A DNA stretch of 64,000 nucleotides from an uncultured Halieaceae bacterium. Its GTDB lineage: Bacteria; Pseudomonadota; Gammaproteobacteria; Pseudomonadales; Halieaceae. A program made the translations under genes and the position numbers. The notes under the pieces were generated by a model. That model did not search any database. It was given only the letters and a program-made list of their open reading frames with translations, and was not told where the DNA came from. Positions 42,315 to 50,892 of the stretch are shown here, one piece after another (position 1 is the first letter of the stretch; every line of letters starts with the position of its first letter). The stretch spans positions 1 to 64,000 of the forward strand of contig CALJGI010000006.1 of the NCBI GenBank assembly GCA_938074045.1. The letters run 5' to 3'.

Positions 42315-43976
42315 ATGGACGGAACTATTCCAGCGCAATCAGGGAGTGGGCAGTTCGACACCATTGTTATCGGTGGGGGACATAATGGCCTGGCGGCGGC
42401 GACAGTGTTGTCAAGAAACGGACAAAAAGTCCTGGTGCTGGAGAAGAACAATTATGTTGGTGGCATGGGCGCTACCCGTGAAATCCTGAAGGGCTGTCGC
42501 AATGAAGTCGGGGCCAGTTGTCTGTTTCCACTGGCGAGCGAGATACAGGATTACTTTGAATTTGAAAAGCTGGGTGTCGAGCTGATACCGCTGCCCATTA
42601 TGGCGGTCAACTTTTGTGGAAGTGACAGCCCGCCGCTGATTTTCTTTAAAAACCCGCTGCGACTTGCTATCGATGTTCTGCGCAAGTTTGGCTTCAGCGC
42701 CATGGTGGGAATGGTGGGCCTGATGCGTTTCTGCAACTATCCGGCACAGGTCATTGATCGATTTACCGCACGCAAGGCGCCGCAGAACCTGGAGGCATTG
42801 GTTTCCCAGGCTCCCTCCGCGCGCAGACGAAAACAGCTTGAGATCGCCTTCAAGGGATCTGCCATGGATATTATTGACCGCTTTTTTCCCGACAAGGAAA
42901 AACATCGGGTATTGCGTGGGAACATGGCGTTTGCCGCGGTACAGGCCACGTACAAGGGTCCCTATACACCCGGTTCCGCCCTATGCCTGGTTTATACCCT
43001 GGCTCAGGAAGGCTCGGGCGGGTTGATGCAACGCGTGAAGGGCGGTATGGGGCAGTTGTCACAGGCGCTGACTGAGCAACTGGTCATCAGAGGCAGTGAG
43101 GTACGCCTCAAACAACAGGTGGTAAGGGTCTTACTGGAGGAGAACAGGGCCGTCGGTGTCGAACTGAAAAGCGGTGAGCAGATTTTTGCTAATACGATTA
43201 TTTCCAATCTGGACAAGCCTGCCACTTTCCGTCGTTTAATAACCGAGCTGGAACTCAGCGAGAGTTATGAGAAAAAGGTAGATGGCGCAAATCATCACGG
43301 CGCCTTCGTACATATGCTGTTCAAGCTCAAAGGTATGCCACAGTACTCAAAGCAGTTTTCTGATCTGAACAATATGAGTGGGGCTGCATTTGGTGGTGCG
43401 ATGGTGTTGGATGCTGAACAACTACAGCAGGCCTATGAGACCTGTCTACAGGGTGAGCTACCTGACAAAATGCCGCTGGCCTTCCAGTTTCCTACGGTTC
43501 ACGACAAAACCCTGGCCCCTAAAGGCTTTCATATCGCCAGTGCCTACGGATTTTATTTTCCCTGCTCTGCTGAAAAATCCCTGCGGGGTAAGTTACGGGA
43601 TCAGGCCGCAGCTTCGATTATTGATCACATCAGTGAATACATGCCTGACTTTCGTGACCTCATTACCGACCAAGCTATTTTCTCATCGGATCATTTCGAG
43701 TCCATGCATGGTGCGACAAATGGGGATTGGACCCACGGCGCTCTTCATCCTGAGCAGATGTTGGGCGAACGTTGCCTTGTCGAAGGCACGGGACATGTGA
43801 CGCCGATAGAAAACCTGTTTCTGTGCGGCGCGTCTTGTCACCCCGGTCCGGGTGTTACGTTTCTGCCGGGATACAATTGTGGGCATGAGGTTTTGCGACT
43901 CGCTCTATCTCCTGTGGACGCTGACGCGGGGGAGCAGGCAGCGATGGATCCACTGCCCGGAGATGTCGCGGCCTAG
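42315..43976 (+). CDS. Phytoene-desaturase-like FAD oxidoreductase (CrtI/PYROXD2 type)
   Basis: 553 residues. The dinucleotide-binding motif is VIGGGHNGLAAA, with the CrtI-type VLEKNNYVGGMG after it and the C-terminal LCGASCHPGPGVTFLPGYNCG. GGGGAT sits just upstream of the ATG. The family includes carotene desaturases and PYROXD2-like proteins of uncertain activity; no other carotenoid gene is in the window, so carotenoid synthesis should not be assumed. It converges on the GST gene, and the two stop codons share the tetranucleotide CTAG. Confidence 0.87.
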   Translation: MDGTIPAQSGSGQFDTIVIGGGHNGLAAATVLSRNGQKVLVLEKNNYVGGMGATREILKGCRNEVGASCLFPLASEIQDYFEFEKLGVELIPLPIMAVNFCGSDSPPLIFFKNPLRLAIDVLRKFGFSAMVGMVGLMRFCNYPAQVIDRFTARKAPQNLEALVSQAPSARRRKQLEIAFKGSAMDIIDRFFPDKEKHRVLRGNMAFAAVQATYKGPYTPGSALCLVYTLAQEGSGGLMQRVKGGMGQLSQALTEQLVIRGSEVRLKQQVVRVLLEENRAVGVELKSGEQIFANTIISNLDKPATFRRLITELELSESYEKKVDGANHHGAFVHMLFKLKGMPQYSKQFSDLNNMSGAAFGGAMVLDAEQLQQAYETCLQGELPDKMPLAFQFPTVHDKTLAPKGFHIASAYGFYFPCSAEKSLRGKLRDQAAASIIDHISEYMPDFRDLITDQAIFSSDHFESMHGATNGDWTHGALHPEQMLGERCLVEGTGHVTPIENLFLCGASCHPGPGVTFLPGYNCGHEVLRLALSPVDADAGEQAAMDPLPGDVAA

Positions 43977-44833
43977 TCGAAGTCCGCAGCGCTGTGACGC
44001 TCAAGTAACTGGCCAGATTCCTCTCCCCAGGCCCTGTTGACCATCCTGCCCCGTTTTACTGCTGGCCGTTCTTCCAGCTCCCTCGCCCAGCGTACTACGT
44101 GCTCATAGGAAGCTACGTCCAGGAACTCCGCCGCCTCATAAATATTGTGCAGCACCACTGCGCCATACCAGGGATAGATCGCCATATCAGCGATATTGTA
44201 AGTGTCGCCGCAGATATATTGCCGTTCAGCGAGGTTTTGATTCAGCACGTCCAGCTGGCGTTTAACTTCCATTGCGTAGCGGTCGATCGGATATTGAAAC
44301 TTTTCCGGTGCGTACGCGTAAAAGTGACCAAAACCGCCACCCAGAAAGGGCGCGCTGCCCATTTGCCACATCAGCCATGAAAGGCATTCAGCCCGCTCTG
44401 AAGGCGCTTCAGGATAAAACTCACCAAACTTTTCAGCCAGATAGATCAGGATCGCACCGGACTCGAAAATACGGATAGGGGTCGATGTGCTCCGATCCAT
44501 GAGCGCAGGTATCTTGGAATTTGGATTTATGGCGACAAAGTCGCTGCCAAACTGCGCAGCATCACCTATGTTGATCAGCCAGGCGTCGTATTCCGCCTCT
44601 GTGTGGCCCAGTTCTAGTAGCTCCTCAAACAGGATCGTAACCTTTACACCGTTGGGTGTTGCCAGCGAATACAACTGGTGTGGCTGCTCGCCCACAGGAA
44701 GTTCTACCTCCTTCTGTGCCCCAGCAGTGGGTCGGTTGATGTGACTGAATCTGCCGCCGTTTTCGCTGTCCCAGGTCCATACCCGGGGTGGTTTGTACGT
44801 GGCTGGTTCTGGAGCAGTTGTGGAGTCTGACAT
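43973..44833 (-). CDS. yghU: Glutathione S-transferase family protein, YghU-like
   Basis: 286 residues. The long N-terminal arm (YKPPRVWTWD and GGRFSHINRPTAG) before the thioredoxin fold is characteristic of YghU. The thioredoxin domain has TPNGVKVTILFEELL, and SKIPALMDR holds the cis-Pro used to bind glutathione. The C-terminal helical domain follows (YLAEKFGEFYP). YghU has disulfide-bond reductase activity towards organic hydroperoxides and binds two glutathiones. AAGGA precedes the ATG. The stop overlaps that of the convergent oxidoreductase gene. Confidence 0.9.
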   Translation of the reverse strand: MSDSTTAPEPATYKPPRVWTWDSENGGRFSHINRPTAGAQKEVELPVGEQPHQLYSLATPNGVKVTILFEELLELGHTEAEYDAWLINIGDAAQFGSDFVAINPNSKIPALMDRSTSTPIRIFESGAILIYLAEKFGEFYPEAPSERAECLSWLMWQMGSAPFLGGGFGHFYAYAPEKFQYPIDRYAMEVKRQLDVLNQNLAERQYICGDTYNIADMAIYPWYGAVVLHNIYEAAEFLDVASYEHVVRWARELEERPAVKRGRMVNRAWGEESGQLLERHSAADFD

Positions 44834-44935
44834 GGGTGGATCCTTGACTAACGTTTCGCATTGATCGACATTGGAGTTGGGTACTCCCGCGGGAGGGAGT
44901 CTATTGTTACACGCATTGCCGAGAGAGGCACGAGC

Positions 44936-45295
44936 ATGAAGGTGGGTATGTCTGAGATGGACTATCTGAGTTGGGATGAATTTGAACGGGTGGAATTGCG
45001 GGCCGGGACCATCGTCTCGGTGGAGGCTTTTCCGGAGGCGCGCAAACCCGCATACAGGCTGGTGGTTGATTTTGGTGCGGAGGTCGGTACGAGGAAATCC
45101 AGTGCGCAGCTTACAGATTTGTATGACATGGATGAATTAGTGGGCAAACAGGTCATGGCTGTTATTAACTTTGCACCCAAACAGATTGGTCCAATGAAAT
45201 CTGAGTGTCTTGTCACCGGATTTTACCGGGAAGATGGCCACGTTGTTCTCGCGGTACCCGATCTAGGGGTGCCCAATGGCGCCAGACTCGGCTAG
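44936..45295 (+). CDS. csaA: CsaA-like tRNA-binding-domain protein
   Basis: 119 residues consisting of one OB-fold tRNA-binding domain: VELRAGTIVSVE at the start, RLVVDFG, SSAQLTDLY, MAVINFAPKQIG and SECLVTGF. This matches CsaA, a small dimeric protein with chaperone-like and tRNA-binding activity. The ATG at 44936 has AGAGG about 7 bases upstream; an in-frame start at 44861 would add 25 residues foreign to the family. It is divergent from the GST gene and stands alone. Confidence 0.88.
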   Translation: MKVGMSEMDYLSWDEFERVELRAGTIVSVEAFPEARKPAYRLVVDFGAEVGTRKSSAQLTDLYDMDELVGKQVMAVINFAPKQIGPMKSECLVTGFYREDGHVVLAVPDLGVPNGARLG

Positions 45296-45381
45296 TTGAA
45301 TTCCTTTTCACATCTGGATCACTGATTCGTGTTCTGCTGGTAGAGGGCGATCAGACCATGAGGGCGGAGGGTCAACTAGAA

Positions 45382-46833
45382 CTAGTGCCTGGGAAAAGCG
45401 CTTAATACCTCTCTGGTCAGGTCCCAGTGGTTGAAACCCTGGCGACCGTAGTCGAGGCCGCGGCGCACGATGACAATGTCGTGGCTGGGAACGACCACAA
45501 CGTACTGGCCGCGATTACCCGCGGTCGCATAGGCGTCACTCGGGACGTCTGAGCGATTGTCCGGCACCAGCCACCAGTGACCGCCGTAGTCGTTGTGTCT
45601 GTTGTGGGAGGCCGGTGCGGGTTGGCGGACAAAGTCGATCCATTGTTTGGAAATGATTTGTTCATCGTTCCAGCGCCCCTCACGCAAATAGAGAAGACCG
45701 AATCTCGCCAGGTCTCTGGCGTTGGTATAAACCTGGCTGCTGAGGATGAAATCCCCGAATCTGTCGGTGCTAAGCAAGGTATTGTGCATACCGATCTTGT
45801 CCAACAATGCTCGTCGTGGAAAGCCGTGATAGGCCTCGGTATTGCCAAAGGTGTCCCGCATGGCCTTTACTGCCAGCAGCGTGTCGTAATTTTCGTAATC
45901 AAAAAACGTTCCCGGTTCGCGAATCATTCCGCGATCCAGAGCACCATGAACTGAGCTGGCGCCAGCCCAGTAGGCCAGTCCTGAACCCGTGGCATATTCC
46001 ATACCGAAACTGTCCACCGGATAAAGCCCGCTGGACATATTGAGCAGGTGACGCAAGGTTATGCGGTGTCGTGGATCTTGTGGCACCCCGGTGACCTCGG
46101 GTCGCCAGGGTAGTGATAGCGGACCGTCCAGCGACATTTTCTCGCGATCTACCAGTATTCCCAGCAGCGTGGCGGCAATACTTTTAGCTGTTGACCAGGT
46201 TCGTGTTTTTGTCGTGGTGTCGAAACCCGCCGCATACCTTTCCAGCACCATGTTGCCTTTGTGCAGGACAATCAAGCTTATCGTGTTCTGTTCCTCATTG
46301 TCGCGATCGAAGGCCCAGTCCGAAGCGCGTTGTAGTGCATGCAGATCAATGTCCTGCCCATCGATATCGCCAGCGAGGGCATCACCATTGGGCCAAGCGA
46401 TGGTGGAGGGGTCTGCCGCGGGTGGTGTCTGCGCTATTTCCGGTAGCGACGTAATATCTTCCAGCGACTGGTCGGGCGCCATGACGACGCAACCAATGCC
46501 CTGACGGAATACCGCTCGAACCTCCGGGCCGTTGCTCCCTCCGCCCACGGATACGTAGTGCCGCTCTCGATCGACCTGGTAATCACCACCGGCAACAGTT
46601 CCCACTGCTTGCGGCAGGTATGCGAGTTCCTGTGCAAATACCTGTTGCAGGGAGCGGTTCGAAGTGAAAAGTCCATTGCAGGTAAGAACCGCCTGTACAC
46701 CATTGCGTATCAACTGCCGATTGGCCTGATAGTAGTCGTAGTTGGCTTTGGGCTCAGCGGCAAAGGTTGGAAATAGAGATACCATTAGAATCAGGATGGC
46801 GGCATACCGTAAAGTTCTAGCATCCATTCGCAT
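45382..46833 (-). CDS. Secreted beta-lactamase-fold serine hydrolase (NylB/class C-like)
   Basis: About 483 residues. AGGAG lies 7 bases before the ATG at 46833, deciding the start. Signal peptide about residues 1-27 (cleavage near FAAEP). A 110-residue N-terminal part of unknown fold precedes the hydrolase domain. The SxxK motif is STAKS, the YxN motif is YEN (FFDYENYDTLL), and a C-terminal YGGHWWL segment resembles 6-aminohexanoate-dimer hydrolases and related esterases. Likely a periplasmic amide or ester hydrolase; a penicillin-binding role is less likely. It stands between a convergent and a divergent gene. Confidence 0.87.
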   Translation of the reverse strand: MRMDARTLRYAAILILMVSLFPTFAAEPKANYDYYQANRQLIRNGVQAVLTCNGLFTSNRSLQQVFAQELAYLPQAVGTVAGGDYQVDRERHYVSVGGGSNGPEVRAVFRQGIGCVVMAPDQSLEDITSLPEIAQTPPAADPSTIAWPNGDALAGDIDGQDIDLHALQRASDWAFDRDNEEQNTISLIVLHKGNMVLERYAAGFDTTTKTRTWSTAKSIAATLLGILVDREKMSLDGPLSLPWRPEVTGVPQDPRHRITLRHLLNMSSGLYPVDSFGMEYATGSGLAYWAGASSVHGALDRGMIREPGTFFDYENYDTLLAVKAMRDTFGNTEAYHGFPRRALLDKIGMHNTLLSTDRFGDFILSSQVYTNARDLARFGLLYLREGRWNDEQIISKQWIDFVRQPAPASHNRHNDYGGHWWLVPDNRSDVPSDAYATAGNRGQYVVVVPSHDIVIVRRGLDYGRQGFNHWDLTREVLSAFPRH

Positions 46834-46969
46834 TGTTTGTTCACTCCTGCTGAGCAAGAACTCATTAATGAAGTGTTTGAAGACAACATTCTCTGCGAGA
46901 TAGCATACTATGGCTGGCAGTTATCGGAAACGACATTCAGGCGTGGCCTGTTTATAGGGAGGCAATATT

Positions 46970-47788
46970 GTGGGTGATTATGTCCGTGTTGAAGACAGCC
47001 ACGATGGCCTGGTTGCGACGCTTTTTTTTGCAGACAGCGAGCGCGAGAATCAGTTGTGCTGGGCGGCCGTCGACGACCTGGCCGATGCCCTGGAGGAGTG
47101 CCTGTCGCGCAAAGTGCGTGTGGTGATTATGGCTTCAGCACTCTCGGGACACTGGCTGGAGCACGCGTGGCTGGAAGACTTGTGCGCGGGGCTGGAGGGC
47201 AGAACACAGACGGGAACCGGCTCAGGGTGGTTTCGCGCGCTGAACGCCTTGGCAGACGAAGCCATCATCTCTGTGGCGGCTATTTCTGGCAACAGTTCCG
47301 GGGGCGGTGCGGAGCTTGCGTGGTCCTGTGATATTCGTGTGGCCGAAACCCAGGTGGTGTTTTCGCAGATAGAATCCAACGCTGGTCTCACGACCGGAAT
47401 CGGTGGCAGCAGTCGCCTGCTGCGTCTCGTTGGTGCGGGTCCGGCAACTGAGATGGTTCTGCTGGGCCGGCCATTGGGAGCAAAAAGGCTTTATGAACTT
47501 GGGGCCATTACCTCCCTGGTGCCACCTGGGCAGGCAAACCAGGTGGCACTGGAGATGGCCGGTGCCCTGACTAAAAAATTACCTCAGGCCCTCGTGGGTT
47601 TGAAAAAAATTCTCCGGCACGCGGAAAATGTATCCCTCAATGAAGCGCTGACTTTTGAACAGACCACATTTCAGGAAGTCGTGGCGGGCAAGGGCGCGCT
47701 GGCGGCTATGAAAACTATACAAGCGGCGTATGACGAAGGTAAAAGTATCGCGGAGGTTCACGACTACCAGCGCTGGACGACCTCGTAG
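46970..47788 (+). CDS. Enoyl-CoA hydratase/isomerase family protein
   Basis: 272 residues with a GTG start preceded by GGAGG at 7 bases. Crotonase landmarks are the first oxyanion region (EHAWLEDLCAG is divergent) and the second, AAISGNSSGGGAELAWSCDIRVA. Glu in FSQIESNAGL is at the catalytic region, followed by GGSSRLLRLVG. The C-terminal helix ends in FEQTTFQEVV. The first half is more divergent than usual, so hydratase activity is uncertain. It is convergent with the P450 gene and may belong to the same catabolic neighbourhood. Confidence 0.85.
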   Translation: MGDYVRVEDSHDGLVATLFFADSERENQLCWAAVDDLADALEECLSRKVRVVIMASALSGHWLEHAWLEDLCAGLEGRTQTGTGSGWFRALNALADEAIISVAAISGNSSGGGAELAWSCDIRVAETQVVFSQIESNAGLTTGIGGSSRLLRLVGAGPATEMVLLGRPLGAKRLYELGAITSLVPPGQANQVALEMAGALTKKLPQALVGLKKILRHAENVSLNEALTFEQTTFQEVVAGKGALAAMKTIQAAYDEGKSIAEVHDYQRWTTS

Positions 47789-47813
47789 TCCGATCAGACC
47801 AGCGGTTGCTGAG

Positions 47814-49052
47814 TCACTGAACTTTATCGAACTGAATATGGAGCTCCTCCAGGCCCCGCAAAATCATATTGGGCCAGTGGCGTAGATTGTTCTTGCCCTC
47901 GGTTAGCCGCCAGTTGCCGGTTCGCGCTAGCAGTGCAGTAAAAGCGACCTCCAGCTCCTTGCGAGCGAGCTGGGCGCCCAGACAAAAGTGCACACCTCGA
48001 CCAAAGGCCAGGTTTTCGCCAGCATTGTGCCGACACACATTCATCTTATCGGGTTGTTGAAAAACGGCCTCATCCCTGTTGGCTGATGCAAAACGCACCA
48101 TCAACATCGCTCCCTCAGGTATTTGCACACCTGCCAGTTCAGTATCGCGTGACACCAGGCGCCAGAGCCCACAGGAGGGTGTTTCCAGTCGCAGGATTTC
48201 CTCAACTGCGTTGGGTATCAGAGACAGGTCACTGCGCAGGCGCTTGCACTCGTTGGAATTTTCAATCAGGTTGAGTACGCCACCGGCGATTGTGGCTCGT
48301 GAGGTCTCGTTACCGGCAACCAGCAGCTGCTGAATAATACTGAGTAGCTCTTCCGGGTGGAGCAGGCGATTTTCGTCAATACGGGCATGGGCAAGATCCG
48401 AAATAATTGTATCCTCAGGACTTTCACGCAATTGGTCGACCTTGTCCATGAAGTAACGCTGAAAGCTTACAATGGCATGGGCGTCCTCCAGTTCCTTGTC
48501 TGCGTCCGCAAATCCAGACAGCCGGGATGCAAAACAGTCTGACCAGAATTTGAAGAGCTCCAGGTCAGTTCGCGGTACGCCGAGCTGATCGGCGATAACG
48601 TGCAGAGGAAACGGCACGCAAAACCTGTTCAGTAAGTCGACTTCTCCGTCGTTGATCCAGTCGTTGATCAGCTCATTAACTATCTCAGCCATATAGCCCT
48701 GCATGCTGTCCACGCGCTTTTGGGAAAACACCTTGTTCAATAGCGAGCGATAGACACGATGTCGTGGTGGGTCCAGTGTCAGTAAGGTATCCGCTACCGG
48801 CCAACCACCGGCGTAGACTGCTTCTGCTTCCGGGTTTTTCAGCGGCACATTTAGTTTTTCAAGAATGTTGTTGGAAAAGTCGTCGGTTCGCTTAAGCGCT
48901 TCGCGCACATCGTCGTAGCGACTCACGAAGTAGATATCAGTGTCTGGCAAGCGGTAGACCGGAGCCTCCTCGCGGGCGGCGCGGTAAAAGTCGAATGGTG
49001 ACTCGATGACCTCGGGGTCAAAGAAATTGTATTCCTCTACAGCCTTGTTCAC
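47814..49052 (-). CDS. Cytochrome P450
   Basis: 412 residues, a typical soluble bacterial P450. The I-helix contains GNETSRATIAGG, the ExxR motif is EEILRLETP, and the haem-thiolate loop is FGRGVHFCLGAQLAR with Cys357. The GTG start has AAAGGAG 10 bases upstream. It lies 27 bases after the Rieske oxygenase gene stop on the same strand, so two oxygenases are likely co-transcribed. No dedicated ferredoxin or ferredoxin reductase is in the window. Substrate unknown; terpenoid or steroid-like compounds are common for such enzymes. Confidence 0.93.
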   Translation of the reverse strand: MNKAVEEYNFFDPEVIESPFDFYRAAREEAPVYRLPDTDIYFVSRYDDVREALKRTDDFSNNILEKLNVPLKNPEAEAVYAGGWPVADTLLTLDPPRHRVYRSLLNKVFSQKRVDSMQGYMAEIVNELINDWINDGEVDLLNRFCVPFPLHVIADQLGVPRTDLELFKFWSDCFASRLSGFADADKELEDAHAIVSFQRYFMDKVDQLRESPEDTIISDLAHARIDENRLLHPEELLSIIQQLLVAGNETSRATIAGGVLNLIENSNECKRLRSDLSLIPNAVEEILRLETPSCGLWRLVSRDTELAGVQIPEGAMLMVRFASANRDEAVFQQPDKMNVCRHNAGENLAFGRGVHFCLGAQLARKELEVAFTALLARTGNWRLTEGKNNLRHWPNMILRGLEELHIQFDKVQ

Positions 49053-49079
49053 GTGGCAGACACTCCTTTATAAATGTGT

Positions 49080-50618
49080 TTATAAATCCATTTGTTTCAT
49101 GTAATGCTGGTAAAAGTGTCTGATTTTCGACTCCTGGTAGTCGCCGAATATCACCTCGGGGTTCTTCATTCCCTGCAGACCTTTGTGCACCATGGGCAGG
49201 TTGTGAACATCCTGGTTGAACACTTTCGCCAGTGGGCCCAGTTCAGGGGCGTCAGTGTAGTCGTCCTCGGCTGTGAGCCAATGAACAGGCGCGGGTTCTG
49301 GTCGCTTTTCACCTGCTTGCACCGGCATCATGAACCAACATTCGTGGATGCATTCGCCCGGATCGTCTCCGTTGGGGCGGAAGCGGTAGAAAATCGGATT
49401 AAAGCTGCCCCAGGGATGCCAGTTGGGAAATACACTGAAATAGCTCACATCAACCAATTCCGCGTCGGATATCTGGTCCACCAGATCACCAATCACGGGA
49501 CGCAGTCGCTCGCGCTCTTCCGCGGCCTGAATTGAACGTTTGCTTTCACCTGGCCCCGGTTCGCGCACCCGGGTCAGCGGCAAATCTTTGCTATCGGGCA
49601 AATGTTTGCCCCCCACCCAATTACACATATTGGGATCGGCCTGTGTGATGGCGCCATCTACCCATGATCCATCAGCCCGGAAGCGACTGCCTGCAACGTC
49701 GCCTTCTCTCGATACATGAACCAGTCCGTCACTGCCCAATTCATATAGCAATCCGCTCAGCGGATGCTTCCAACGGGTAAATTCCCGTGCCCCAGTCGCG
49801 GGTATATACCCTGAAATGTGTGGGCTCTCCACCTGTTGTGGAGACATTGCCCGGGAGAAATTTCCAAATACGTCGTACTTGGTGTTTGCGTCCCCGAGAA
49901 AATCGAGAATCGTGGGATGCGTGGCAACAGAGTGATATGCCTCCATAAACGCCTCCTGTGCCAGCTTCCAGTTACAGCGCAGAATTTTGGCGACATGGAC
50001 GGCTTTATAGCGTTGCTCAAAAGGCAGCAGGGTGAAGTGATCTTCCAGACCTGCGAGGTGCTCTGACAGTGGCGGGGCATCCGTATCCGGGTTGATGAAC
50101 ACAAATCCTCCCCAGCGACCGACCTGTACCGCGGGAAGACTGTACTTTTCTTTGGTTATGGTCGGAAAGTCCCATTGGCAGGGTACTTCGTTGAGCTCGC
50201 CGTCCAGCTTCCAACTCCAGCCGTGAAAGGAGCAGCGGAAATGCCGGATTTTTTTCCCATCGTAATCACAGAGCTGTCTACCACGATGCAGGCACTGGTT
50301 GTAAAACGCCTGGATTTGATCCTCTTCACTTTTCACAACGATAAAAGATAATCCTGCGATGTCATATACGATGTAATCGCCGACGTTGCGCACTTCATCC
50401 TCATGGCAGGCCAGCTGCCAGCTACGTTTCCATATATTTTCAACTTCGCGATCGTGTATTTCGCGGGAGTGGTACACCGCGGCGGGAATCACTGTAGGCC
50501 CGGAAGGCATGGCTGATTCCGCTCTCAGGATAGGACGGACAGGATGGGTGTCGCGGTCCAGAAGTTCAGTGTAGCTGGTACCCGCCGAGCGATTACTGCC
50601 GGTGATAGTTTCAACCAC
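49080..50618 (-). CDS. Rieske non-haem iron oxygenase, alpha subunit (second copy)
   Basis: 512 residues, longer than the 29091-30224 protein. The Rieske ligands are CLHRGRQLC and CSFHGWSW (about residues 108-132). The mononuclear iron site is AFMEAYHSVATHP (two His). The GTG start has GGAGGA at good spacing. The extra length lies in the C-terminal catalytic domain. Followed at 27 bases by the P450 gene. The two Rieske proteins are too different to be recent duplicates. A ring-hydroxylating or demethylating role is expected for the family. Confidence 0.9.
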   Translation of the reverse strand: MVETITGSNRSAGTSYTELLDRDTHPVRPILRAESAMPSGPTVIPAAVYHSREIHDREVENIWKRSWQLACHEDEVRNVGDYIVYDIAGLSFIVVKSEEDQIQAFYNQCLHRGRQLCDYDGKKIRHFRCSFHGWSWKLDGELNEVPCQWDFPTITKEKYSLPAVQVGRWGGFVFINPDTDAPPLSEHLAGLEDHFTLLPFEQRYKAVHVAKILRCNWKLAQEAFMEAYHSVATHPTILDFLGDANTKYDVFGNFSRAMSPQQVESPHISGYIPATGAREFTRWKHPLSGLLYELGSDGLVHVSREGDVAGSRFRADGSWVDGAITQADPNMCNWVGGKHLPDSKDLPLTRVREPGPGESKRSIQAAEERERLRPVIGDLVDQISDAELVDVSYFSVFPNWHPWGSFNPIFYRFRPNGDDPGECIHECWFMMPVQAGEKRPEPAPVHWLTAEDDYTDAPELGPLAKVFNQDVHNLPMVHKGLQGMKNPEVIFGDYQESKIRHFYQHYMKQMDL

Positions 50619-50892
50619 TTATTGTTCCTCCAGCGTTCAGAATAGGCGTGAGCTTATCGAGCCCGCTGCAGGAAATTATTGATGTCGATCAAGCCTGCCA
50701 AAGAAACCGGATGAAATGACGGTTTTTCTATAAAGGGACCGGGGGAAGTAACGGGGATACAGCTCTATGCGCGAAGAGTGGCTTATCGCCAGGACTGGAT
50801 TGCGGGTTTAATGGGGTTTCCCGGACATCCGCTTGAGCATCATGGCTTTGGTTCCTACAATGAAGCACACGCCTGGACGATGAGAGCATTAG

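Noticed and set aside
42315..43976. Carotenoid biosynthesis gene
   Set aside because: Only the general CrtI-like fold is visible; no phytoene synthase, cyclase or other carotenoid gene occurs in the window.
50619..50892. Possible small gene in the 274-base gap between the Rieske and amidohydrolase genes
   Set aside because: No frame shows a ribosome site with a convincing protein; best treated as a divergent promoter region.
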